A DNA stretch of 64,000 bases from contig OZ220488.1 of assembly GCA_965116155.1 (NCBI GenBank), positions 930,001 to 994,000 of the forward strand, in the 5' to 3' direction. Source of the stretch: G965116155 sp965116155. GTDB lineage: Bacteria; Bdellovibrionota; Bdellovibrionia; Bdellovibrionales; UBA1609. Positions 52,753-61,277 of this stretch are shown here, piece after piece. A program made the translations under genes and the position numbers. Positions within the stretch are counted from its first letter, which is position 1. Every line of letters begins with the position of its first letter. The notes under the pieces were generated by a model. The model was not told the origin of the DNA. It was given only the letters and a program-made list of their open reading frames with translations, and made no database searches.

Positions 52753-55599
52753 CTACTCGCACTTAAAGAACAGGTGCTTGTCGGGTGTGCCAGAGACAGC
52801 AGTGTCGCCGGTGCCCGAAAGTGCGGTGAGCGTGTTGTTAGAGTCCACCGTAAGACGCACGCCGAAGCATCTGTCATCTAACTTAGTGCCAGACACAGGG
52901 CAAGTGCTCGGTGTGACTTTCTTAGAAACCGCAGCCTCGGCAAATGTCGTAGCACTTAACACTACCATTTTAAGCGTTTTACTACTGTCCTCACACTTGA
53001 TCTTGCTTGTTTTGCCCGTAAGACTAAGCCGCTTTTCTAAACCACCCAGCCTGTCCCAAGAAAACCCGTCAATCAAGTACGTAAGCTCTGTGGCGGCATT
53101 GTTGCTGTCATACAAATAATCGTTCCCCTTACCACCATACAGCACCTGAACATTAGCATGGTACGAATGCAGCTCGTCTGCCTTATCCGTAAAACCCCAC
53201 AACCTTGTGTGCTCATTAGGGTCTACAATCCAAGGCGTAACCCAATAACCATCCTCCCCCTTGGTTTTGTCTTTAGCATGAATCCGCAAACGGGTATAAT
53301 GACGCACATTCTCCGCCACTTTATGCGGCACACTAGAAGACCACGTCACCTTCTCCTCACCGGTACCTGTGCACCAATCGTCCCCTTGCACATCCCCTGA
53401 AGGCGCATCACCCACATTACCCGTCTTTTGACAGTGCGTATACTCCCTCCTAATTTGATCGTCCGATGTATATGGCGGATTAAAAATATACAGCCTAGCA
53501 TATTTTGCAAAACCTATAGGGTTATCTCTAACGGAGGCATCAAGACTTGTAACAACAGGGACTTTAGTCGCACGCCTTGCCTCAAGCCCAGCTTTGTTTG
53601 TACACAAATTATTTAAAACCAATCCATCTGTAAAATGTGTAGAGGTGGTTCTAAACTTACACTCACAGGCTGTTCCGTCATCAGCTGTCACCTTCTTTCT
53701 ACCACAACGCTCGGTAGCGTCCGGACACAAATTAATCGCTTTGTTGTCTTTATCCACAGTAAATAATTTAGGACTGTTATATGTTCTATGTGCTGTGTAC
53801 TGGTTACATGCAAGAAGCTTGTAAGTTCCGCTTGGCGCTGTTGTAACCGGCATAACTACAGACAAATGATCCTTCCACGATAAATCATCCTCTGCCTTGG
53901 CCGGCGCTAGAGCATAAGTGTAAGAATATCCCGTATCCACACCGGTTAACGTATAGGTAAATGTATCGTCGGACTTAGTAACAGACGCCGCCGCAACATA
54001 ACCCGCCTTAGCCCACATAGCACCATGGGTCACGGGCTTTCTTAAAATATGCACACCCGCTAACTTACGCTCCAAATTAGGCGTGGCTTCTACACTCACT
54101 TCGTCACAACTGTCTAACTCACCCGCATTAGACGCCAAATGGTACATGCTATTTGCTGCCGCATCATCACACTCCCACGTAAACACCAAACTCCCTACGG
54201 CCGTGCCGGGCTTCACCTTTGCCTCAGCAAAGGGCGCCGCCAGTGCAGGACCCTGAGCAAGAGTCGACACCTGACACACATCATTAGAATCAACAAAACC
54301 CGCGGTGTCTTGCGTAGCAGTCACTGTGGCTTTACACGTACAGCTTGCACCAACTGTACCCGTTGCCGTTTTATGCCCACACACATCTGCTTTGTTGTGG
54401 CATTCATTAGATGCAACTAAGCCCGGCACCTCTTGCGTAGCACCAGCCGTAGCTTTACACGTACAATCTGCGTTATCAGTTGCTACGTGGGTTTTTGTGC
54501 CGCAAACATTGTTTGCCACACACATGCCTGAATCAATAACACCCGCGGCATCAGTGGCATCTGCAACCGCGAGCTTACACGTGCAGCTCGTGCCATTGGT
54601 ACCCGTTTGGGGCTTTTGACCACATACCACTTCGCTCAATGTGCATTTGCCTGCAGCAACCACACCTTTTTTGGTTGCGCCGCTCTCAGTACAAGCACAC
54701 GCATCATCGTCATCTAAGCCAGCAGGAGCCGCCTTCTCACCACACACCTCACTAGGCGTATCGTCACCATCATCACCGTCGTCATTATCGTCATTGTTAT
54801 CGCTGTTGTCGTCATCATCATTGTCATCGTTGTTATTACCGGATGCGGGCTTTGTGATGTTGTCCTCTTCATCCTCACCTAGACCAAAAGCCTCATCAGC
54901 GTCGTCATCCCCGCCCCAGTGCACAGCTACAAACAAATACCCATCGCCCGTTGCAGCACCACCATCATCTGTAGACTTCACCGTTACATCTTCACCACCA
55001 AAAGCTAGCACCGCACCTACGTCTTCAGATTCCGTATCCTCATCTTCACCCGTAAACCGAACCGCTTGCTTGCCGAGCTTTTTTGTTTTATCCAAATCAT
55101 CAGAATCTATAAGAAAAAACAGCATATCCCCTGTGTTGATTTCCACCTCGTCATCGTCACCGTCATTATCATCCAACTCGTACATATAGATTTTTTCATC
55201 CGACAACGCGAGCAAACCTTTAGCCACTTTTTCAGGCAAATCTTCTGCAGAATCCGCACACTCTATATCAAGCGTGTGATCCTTGGCGTTAACCTGATAC
55301 TCTAACTCGTAGGTCTCTGTAGCATCGTTAGGGCAGTCTTCAGCATCAAACTCCACACCTGCCTCGCTTTGAGACATGCGGACCTTGGCTACCGCCACAC
55401 CATGCAGCGACGCTAAAAAGGGCTTTAGGTCATAGTCAGTACCACCGCTCGGCACGACCAAGGTGTCGTGGTCTTTAAGCACCGCTGCACTAAGGTCTTT
55501 CGACGCCGCAACGGTTACTGTTGTCTCATCACCACAGGCCCCCACCATAAAAGCACAAGCCAAAACCGTACAAAAAATAGCAATTAGCTGCTTACTCAC
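52753..55599 (-). CDS. mosaic Asp-rich Cys-repeat lipoprotein, copy 4
   Basis: GTG 55599 follows GGAGGG. The 948-residue lipoprotein has signal ending FMVGAC, the shared N-terminal domain, a short Asp/Asn tract and four cysteine modules (CGEK with CACTESG, CGQK with CTCK, CGTK with CTCK, CGHK with CTCK). A beta-rich domain (VGSLVFTWECDDAAANSMYH), a fifth module (CGRK...CECK) and the common C-terminal domain follow, ending FFKCE. It retains the CCCC that copy 1 lost, so the frame is open. Its 3' flank is a near-duplicate of that of copy 1. Function unknown; probably surface-anchored. Confidence 0.82.
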   Translation of the reverse strand: MSKQLIAIFCTVLACAFMVGACGDETTVTVAASKDLSAAVLKDHDTLVVPSGGTDYDLKPFLASLHGVAVAKVRMSQSEAGVEFDAEDCPNDATETYELEYQVNAKDHTLDIECADSAEDLPEKVAKGLLALSDEKIYMYELDDNDGDDDEVEINTGDMLFFLIDSDDLDKTKKLGKQAVRFTGEDEDTESEDVGAVLAFGGEDVTVKSTDDGGAATGDGYLFVAVHWGGDDDADEAFGLGEDEEDNITKPASGNNNDDNDDDDNSDNNDDNDDGDDGDDTPSEVCGEKAAPAGLDDDDACACTESGATKKGVVAAGKCTLSEVVCGQKPQTGTNGTSCTCKLAVADATDAAGVIDSGMCVANNVCGTKTHVATDNADCTCKATAGATQEVPGLVASNECHNKADVCGHKTATGTVGASCTCKATVTATQDTAGFVDSNDVCQVSTLAQGPALAAPFAEAKVKPGTAVGSLVFTWECDDAAANSMYHLASNAGELDSCDEVSVEATPNLERKLAGVHILRKPVTHGAMWAKAGYVAAASVTKSDDTFTYTLTGVDTGYSYTYALAPAKAEDDLSWKDHLSVVMPVTTAPSGTYKLLACNQYTAHRTYNSPKLFTVDKDNKAINLCPDATERCGRKKVTADDGTACECKFRTTSTHFTDGLVLNNLCTNKAGLEARRATKVPVVTSLDASVRDNPIGFAKYARLYIFNPPYTSDDQIRREYTHCQKTGNVGDAPSGDVQGDDWCTGTGEEKVTWSSSVPHKVAENVRHYTRLRIHAKDKTKGEDGYWVTPWIVDPNEHTRLWGFTDKADELHSYHANVQVLYGGKGNDYLYDSNNAATELTYLIDGFSWDRLGGLEKRLSLTGKTSKIKCEDSSKTLKMVVLSATTFAEAAVSKKVTPSTCPVSGTKLDDRCFGVRLTVDSNNTLTALSGTGDTAVSGTPDKHLFFKCE

Positions 55600-55620
55600 A
55601 AAACCCTCCATGGATAGCAC

Positions 55621-56252
55621 ATGACCTTGTAAAAGGATCGGACAAAAGTGGCCAGTAGCTCAAGGTGTCCATGGCGTTAAGATAATCTGGCAGGTCAGGT
55701 CACGTCTGGGTGTATCGCGATCCATACAGCCTTGCCCTAGGCGACAGCGCTACCCTCAATTTACATAAATTGCACTTGCGGGTACGGGCTTGGACCTAAC
55801 CTGCAGGGCCATAGATAGCTGTCTAGCGCGCAAAAATGCTTAACCTAGTGCGCCACCGCTTTGCTTCAGAGAATTTTACTAGCACTCTGATTGTATTTAC
55901 CCGAACGCACGGAGCTTTGACGGCAGTCTGGTCGCCTTGTGCCTAACGATCGCACAAGGCTACAGGCTCATAGTAGCTTCATAGGTCGCAAAATTCTCTG
56001 TAAGACGCTTGGCACCCTGATGGCCGCCCCTTCACAGGGGCTATCAGGATGCCGGCGTGAGCTATCCAGCACGTGAGGGTGCCCTGGAATAGCCGCTTGC
56101 CTTGCACACCTTTAGGTGTGTCAGCAGGCTGCGCTCTCTGGCCAGGGCACCCTCACTAACACTTTTATGCTTACGCACTTAGCTTCAGAGAATTTTACTA
56201 GCACTCTGATGCTTACGCACTTTGTCCCAGGGCATTTTCCTAGCGCTCTAAT
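55621..56252. repeat. array of dispersed element parts
   Basis: A 650-bp region without a gene. It includes the hairpin GTCGCCTTGTGC...GCACAAGGCTACA (55931-55963), CACCCTGATGGCC/GGGGCTATCAGGATG, and GAGGGTGCCCTGG with CCAGGGCACCCTC (56075 to 56152). A GTCCCAGGGCATTTTCCTAG arm ends at TAGCGCTCTAAT, which gives the stop codon of the metallopeptidase at 56248. Confidence 0.8.
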
Positions 56253-58074
56253 GATTGCATGTAGCTGTGCCGTTGGGAGAAACGTGCCAACCACCTGCGG
56301 GCGGATGAGAGCCAGGGAGCCGATTGGATTTCCCCAGATCATCCTCGCGGCTGTCACCACTACCATCATCACCACCAGCAAAGCCATTTAAATGCGCTTG
56401 CAAAAGCGAACGCTCTAAAACGCCCCCGCCCGACACAGCACCTAAAGCCACACCCGGCATGCCAGGCTTCGTAAATACACCCGTCAAACTAGAACCCGTG
56501 CCCGTATTATCATTACCACCATACACGCACCTAAAGGCCTCAATGTCACTGGAATGCAAGCCCTTTTTCTCACCCACACTAATACTAGGGTACATAATAC
56601 TATCCGGGTCATCACTATGCCCCATACCCAAAGCATGACCCAACTCGTGCAGCATCACAGTACGAAAATGATACCTAATAGCACTAACAGTTTCGCCAAA
56701 ATCAAACCAATTGGTCACGGCGCTCAAGGAGCTAGTAGCATACACGCGCCCTTGGTCGATAATACCAATGTCCACATCGCTAATCAAAAACTTCTCATAG
56801 CAAAGCGTTTTAGTCCTATCTCTACAAACGGAAGGAAAAGCCATATAAGCCGTAGCTAACGCTCCGCGGGTTGAGCGCACATTGTAGTATGCATCTGGAA
56901 TGACCTTAATTACATTGATCCCATCTGACTCAGTAAATCTCTCATACCTTGCAGAACTCAATTTAAACACGCGGTCCCAAGAAGATATGCCCTCTACAGC
57001 ATCGTTCCACACCTGCATTACATGCTCTAGGTCTGCCTTCATTTCATCAGTAATGTTTTCATGCAAACGAAACAACAATCTATTTCGTATACGAAGAGGC
57101 CCTAAAGAAAACCGCGTATTAAAACCACACGAAGCAATTGGATAAATATCCGGATCTTTGGGGCTGGTTTTTTTAAACCTCTTTACAAAAGCATCGTAAT
57201 GCAAACGACGCTTAACCTCATGCAAACCCCTTAGTGAGCTGGATGGGTCCCAAAGCAAATTTACATTGTTTGCTGACTTAAAGCTCCACTCTGACCAATC
57301 GGGAAACAAAAAATCATTCGCCCCATAAAACATCCCATCCATAAGACGCACATTTTCTACATAACTTGGTTTGGGCACACTCACAAAACCCAGCTTAGGA
57401 GTGTTGTAAAAAGCTGCAGTTAAGTCCACCCACTGCATATCGCCTAAGCTCTTAACTGCTACCAGTTTGTTGTTGTCTTTGCTATTTTTCCAGTGTGGTG
57501 AATTTGCTAATAAACCACCCCAAGCCTGCAACCTGCCCCTAATACGCACCTCGTAAAACCCTGGGCTTTTATACGTATGCCGAGCTGAAGAAAGCGCTCT
57601 GCGACTTGTAATATGCTGAATTTTAGTCCCATCACCCCAATCTACATAAAAATCGTAAGCATCTGGCAATTCTAATTGACTCAAGTGAGCCGCTTCACGA
57701 AGCGGCAGTCTGAGGGTTAAAGAATCCGCAGGAATGTCCCACAAGGTAACAAAAGAGCTCTTATACTCGGCGCGCCCTTCTAAACGCTGCACCTTGTTTA
57801 GTTTATCGCCTTCGCCGCTTGAAGCTGCTAAAGCCGCCATGTCTAATTTGCGCATCTGTTGCAAGCAGAGCAAATGCTCCCCAGCACTGCCACAAGCCTT
57901 TAAGCTCGCAGTGTCCGAGTCATCGTCATCGTCATTATCGTCGTCGTTGTCATCGTCGTCGTCGTCTGGATTGTTTACAGATGTGCCCGGCCCAGCATTA
58001 AAAGACTCGCAGGCGGCAAAAAACAATAAAAGGCCCATAAGAGCCAACAGGATCAAAAACCGGCTGCTTTTCAC
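56248..58074 (-). CDS. matrixin-like zinc metallopeptidase lipoprotein with PKD-like domain
   Basis: GTG 58074 starts a lipoprotein signal (RFLILLALMGLLLFFAAC). An Asp-rich tract (residues 38-56) is followed by a PKD-like unit (YDFYVDWGDGTKI, HTYKSPGFYEVRIRG), a region with LRLPLR and MQWVDLTAAFYNTPKL resembling BspA-type surface proteins, and a C-terminal peptidase domain. Its zinc site MLHELGHALGMGHSDDPDSI is followed by the Met-turn MYPS. The last 15 residues GGWHVSPNGTATCNH recur in the paralogue at 58795. Probably a surface-anchored protease; the substrate is unknown. The stop is provided by a dispersed element. Confidence 0.88.
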   Translation of the reverse strand: MKSSRFLILLALMGLLLFFAACESFNAGPGTSVNNPDDDDDDNDDDNDDDDDSDTASLKACGSAGEHLLCLQQMRKLDMAALAASSGEGDKLNKVQRLEGRAEYKSSFVTLWDIPADSLTLRLPLREAAHLSQLELPDAYDFYVDWGDGTKIQHITSRRALSSARHTYKSPGFYEVRIRGRLQAWGGLLANSPHWKNSKDNNKLVAVKSLGDMQWVDLTAAFYNTPKLGFVSVPKPSYVENVRLMDGMFYGANDFLFPDWSEWSFKSANNVNLLWDPSSSLRGLHEVKRRLHYDAFVKRFKKTSPKDPDIYPIASCGFNTRFSLGPLRIRNRLLFRLHENITDEMKADLEHVMQVWNDAVEGISSWDRVFKLSSARYERFTESDGINVIKVIPDAYYNVRSTRGALATAYMAFPSVCRDRTKTLCYEKFLISDVDIGIIDQGRVYATSSLSAVTNWFDFGETVSAIRYHFRTVMLHELGHALGMGHSDDPDSIMYPSISVGEKKGLHSSDIEAFRCVYGGNDNTGTGSSLTGVFTKPGMPGVALGAVSGGGVLERSLLQAHLNGFAGGDDGSGDSREDDLGKSNRLPGSHPPAGGWHVSPNGTATCNH

Positions 58075-58092
58075 AAAAGGCTTGTCGGCAAA

Positions 58093-58496
58093 TTAGAGCG
58101 CTAGTAAAATTCTCTGAGGCACAGAGCGGCGGCACACTGATAGCCCCTCAAAGAGGGGCAGCCATCAGGGTGCCAAGCTTGTATCAGAGAATTTTGCGGC
58201 CTATAAGAGATCTATGGCCCTGTAGCCTTGGACGATCTTTAGGTCCAAGGCGACCACACTTTCGTCACAGCCCCGTGCATTGAGCAAAAACAAATTAGAG
58301 CGCTAGTAAAATTCTCTGAGGCACAGAGCGGCAGCACACTGATAGCCCCTCAAAGAGGGGCGGCCATCAGGGTGCCAAGCTTGTATCAGAGAATTTTGCG
58401 GCCTATAAGAGATCTATGGCCCTGTAGCCTTGGACGATCTTTAGGTCCAAGGCGACCACACTTTCGTCACAGCCCCGTGCATTGAGCAAAAACCAA
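58093..58496. repeat. two tandem 202-bp dispersed elements
   Basis: 58093-58294 and 58295-58496 are almost identical direct copies running from TTAGAGCGCTAGTAAAATTC to TTGAGCAAAAACAAA. Each has the AAAATTCTCTGAGGC/TATCAGAGAATTTT arms, CACTGATAGCCCCTC/GAGGGGC stem, and the CCTTGGAC...GTCCAAGG hairpin between GTAG and CGACC. This gives the cleanest unit definition of the family. Confidence 0.92.
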
Positions 58497-58794
58497 TTAG
58501 AGCGCTAGGAAAATGCCATGTGGGACGCTTGTCTGGTATCCTTGGCTTTGACGGGAGTGTAGCAAATGAGGTCACGTTTCATTCGTTTCCTCTGAGCAAG
58601 ACCGGGTGCAGGCGGCATTATTTACCTCGATTTAGAGTATCCTCATTTCAGGTACGCACTTAGCCCTCATTTGCAGGGCCATAGATAGCTGCATAGACCG
58701 CCAAAGCACCTCTTGGTTTTCCACTTGCCTGACGCACCCAAAGGTGCATTGCCAGGCTGCGCTGCATGCAAGAGGTGCTTGGGCTAGTCTGTAA
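58497..58794. repeat. truncated third element and related sequence
   Basis: Starts ATTAGAGCGCTAGGAAAATG, then GGTATCCTTGGCTTTGACG (also near 52286), TATCCTCATTTCAGGTACGC, and arms AAGCACCTCTTG with CAAGAGGTGCTTG (about 58704-58780) enclosing GCACCCAAAGGTGC. No gene. Confidence 0.7.
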
Positions 58795-60441
58795 TTAATG
58801 ACCACACGTAGCGACGCCGTCGGGAGAGACGTGCCAGCCGCCTTTGGACTTATGATCAGGAAGTCGTGCATCTTCACTACTAACACTATCCACCAGACCA
58901 CCCAAATGTGTCCGCAGCATAGAAAGCTCTAAATTTTCACCACTGTACATGCAATGAAAAGCCTGCGCATCACTAGCATGCACCTCCTTAACCACGCCCC
59001 TAGGCACTGAAGGATACATGATGCTGCTGCGCGAATCACTATGAACCAAACCCAACGCGTGGCCCAGCTCATGCAGCATCACAGTACGAAAATGAAACTT
59101 ATCTCTACTCGGCACAGCCCCGAACTGAAAGTTCGCCCTGCCCTTTTCGCCATAAAGCTTAAAACCTATGTCCATATCCGTCACATTAAACACTGCATCG
59201 CACAATGGCCCGCCCCCCAAACACCGTCCTCCAGAACCCACATAGGTAGAAGCCAAAACTCCCGGCGCAAAACGCGCACCCTCGTCTGAATCAGAGAGCA
59301 CTTTAATAAAATTTTTCCCATCAATGGCAATGGCATCCAAACCATTGGGGTTGGTTTTTAATACCCTTATCACCTCCATACCCAAAGCCGCATTCCAAGC
59401 CTCGGCCAGATACGCTAAATCCAAGCGAGCAAAATTACCCATATCGCGGTCTAAAATAAAATCGAGCGGAAACGCGCTCTTGGGCCATGCCAAAGGGCGC
59501 CAGGCGCGCTTTACCTTAAATCCACAAGACTGCGCCGGGTACCTAGCACCTGGCTGTGTCTTATGAAACCTTTTGACATAAGCATCGTAATGCAAACGCC
59601 GCTTAACCTCGAGCAAGGCCCCAGCAGGCTGCTCAGTGTTCCAAAAATACGTTGCGCTCTTTACGCTTTTAAAACTCCACTCCGACCAGTCTGGCAATAA
59701 AGACTCAAAAGTTCCATAAAAAGCATAATCTATAAAGCGCACATTTTTTGTATACTGGGCCTCGGGCACTTGAACTTGACGCAAATTTTGCGCATTAAAA
59801 AAAGCAAAACTCAAATCACGCCACTGCATATCGCCCAGGCTTTTAACTTTTACTAGCTTATCGTTACTCGTGCTATTCTCCCACACGAGCCCACGCCTGC
59901 CTCCCCAAGCCTTAAGCACACCCCTTAAACGCACCTCATACGTACCAGCGCGAGAGTAAGTGTGCCCCGCGCCCGCGCCATTTTCCGTTACATGCTCAAT
60001 AGCGCTCCCATCGCCCCAGTCTACATAAAAATCATACGCATCCTGTATGTTAACCTTGCGCAAATACGCCGCGCTCCTTAAAGGCAAAGCCACAGCCCAC
60101 GAGCGCCGGCTCACACGCCACTCGGTCACCATGGAGCTCTTGTATGTATCCAAAGCCTGCAGCACTGTGGTATCGATTTGCCGCATGGCTTCAAGACACT
60201 TTTTGTGCTGTGCAGATGAGTCTGAACAAAGTGGGAGCAGCGATTTTTTAGCAACCTCAATGGCGCTGTCTTTTTCGGTATCTTTTGCCGTATTGCCTGC
60301 GGCGTCTTGACTGCCTGCTACGAGGTGCTTTTGTGCTGCGCCAGCACCAGGAGGTGCCAGAGGCTCAAAAGCGCCACAGGCAGCAACCCAAAACACTCCA
60401 CAAATAACGCCAAAACGAACCCCACGCCCCCTAATAGACAA
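58795..60441 (-). CDS. matrixin-like zinc metallopeptidase lipoprotein, paralogue 2
   Basis: A TTG at 60441 with GGGGGG upstream begins a lipoprotein signal (FGVICGVFWVAAC). Order: linker without the Asp tract, PKD-like unit (YDFYVDWGDGSAIEHV, HTYSRAGTYEVRLRG), MQWRDLSFAFFNAQNL region, and a peptidase domain with HELGHALGLVHSDSRSSIMY. It ends GGWHVSPDGVATCGH, nearly identical to the tail of the 56248 paralogue. 548 residues. The two genes are in tandem on one strand, separated by element arrays, so they arose by duplication. Confidence 0.88.
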   Translation of the reverse strand: MSIRGRGVRFGVICGVFWVAACGAFEPLAPPGAGAAQKHLVAGSQDAAGNTAKDTEKDSAIEVAKKSLLPLCSDSSAQHKKCLEAMRQIDTTVLQALDTYKSSMVTEWRVSRRSWAVALPLRSAAYLRKVNIQDAYDFYVDWGDGSAIEHVTENGAGAGHTYSRAGTYEVRLRGVLKAWGGRRGLVWENSTSNDKLVKVKSLGDMQWRDLSFAFFNAQNLRQVQVPEAQYTKNVRFIDYAFYGTFESLLPDWSEWSFKSVKSATYFWNTEQPAGALLEVKRRLHYDAYVKRFHKTQPGARYPAQSCGFKVKRAWRPLAWPKSAFPLDFILDRDMGNFARLDLAYLAEAWNAALGMEVIRVLKTNPNGLDAIAIDGKNFIKVLSDSDEGARFAPGVLASTYVGSGGRCLGGGPLCDAVFNVTDMDIGFKLYGEKGRANFQFGAVPSRDKFHFRTVMLHELGHALGLVHSDSRSSIMYPSVPRGVVKEVHASDAQAFHCMYSGENLELSMLRTHLGGLVDSVSSEDARLPDHKSKGGWHVSPDGVATCGH

Positions 60442-60554
60442 TTAATATCCCCCCAATAAGAGCCAGCAGCAAGAACCAAGCGGCAAAAACTAACAGAACC
60501 CCAATGATACCCCAAAGCGCCTTGGGGTTAAAAGCCTACACATAGCGGCATGCA

Positions 60555-61247
60555 TCAAAAGTGAGCATGGTATTTTTGTGCAATAAACTGTTTTGCCTTT
60601 GAGAAGGGCTTATGACCAAAAAATCCCCTATGGGCACTTAGGGGCGACGGATGCGGAGCCTCTAACACCAAATGCTGCGCCCCCACCAAAGTACGAAAAG
60701 CACGCGCATGCCGGCCCCACAAAAAAAACACCATTCGTCGCTTGCGCGCCCCCAAAACCTTAAGGGCACAGCGCGTAAACTCCTCCCACCCTATGCCCTG
60801 GTGCGATGCCGTTTGACCAGCCCGCACACTTAAGACCGTGTTAAGCAGCAAAACACCCTTTTGAGTCCAAGGGTATAGATCACCGCTAGCAGGAGGAGGC
60901 TGGTTTAAATCCGCTGCGTATTCTTTAAAAATGTTACTTAGTGATTGAGGCAAAGGCTTAACCCCCAAGGGCACGCTAAAACTTAAACCACAAGCATGCT
61001 GCGGGTTAGGGTACGGGTCTTGACCCACAATAACCACACGCACCTTACTAAAAGGCGTGCAATCAAATGCCCTAAACAGCTGATCGTAACGCGGCAAAAT
61101 CCGGCGCCCCTGCTTTAGATCACGCTTTAGTGTGTGTTCAATTTTTTTAAACCACCGCTCCACCTCATAAGGCTGCAGGGCTGCGCACCATTCAGGCTCG
61201 CGCCACAACTTAGCTAAATGCACCTCATCAGGACTCGGCCAAGACAT
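60555..61247 (-). CDS. ung: uracil-DNA glycosylase (family 1)
   Basis: The 230-residue protein carries the UDG motifs: water-activating GQDPYPNPQHACGLSFSVP (Asp), LLLNTVLSVRAGQ with the Asn region, and the HPSPLSAHRGFFGHKPFSKA motif with the catalytic His and minor-groove Leu loop. It removes uracil from DNA for base-excision repair. ATG 61247 follows GAGGAG. It lies 30 nt downstream of dsbD and is probably cotranscribed. Confidence 0.96.
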   Translation of the reverse strand: MSWPSPDEVHLAKLWREPEWCAALQPYEVERWFKKIEHTLKRDLKQGRRILPRYDQLFRAFDCTPFSKVRVVIVGQDPYPNPQHACGLSFSVPLGVKPLPQSLSNIFKEYAADLNQPPPASGDLYPWTQKGVLLLNTVLSVRAGQTASHQGIGWEEFTRCALKVLGARKRRMVFFLWGRHARAFRTLVGAQHLVLEAPHPSPLSAHRGFFGHKPFSKAKQFIAQKYHAHF

Positions 61248-61277
61248 AACGGCTCCTCAAAAAACTACTAAAGCGGT

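Noticed and set aside
58093..58496. Possible CRISPR array suggested by repeated units
   Set aside because: Only two 202-bp copies that are identical throughout, with no short repeats and unique spacers, and no cas genes nearby.
60318..60515. Small hydrophobic ORF between ung and the second metallopeptidase
   Set aside because: It overlaps the lipoprotein signal region in another frame, and a second frame in the gap (ending GGILIVY) has no start codon; evidence was insufficient for a gene.
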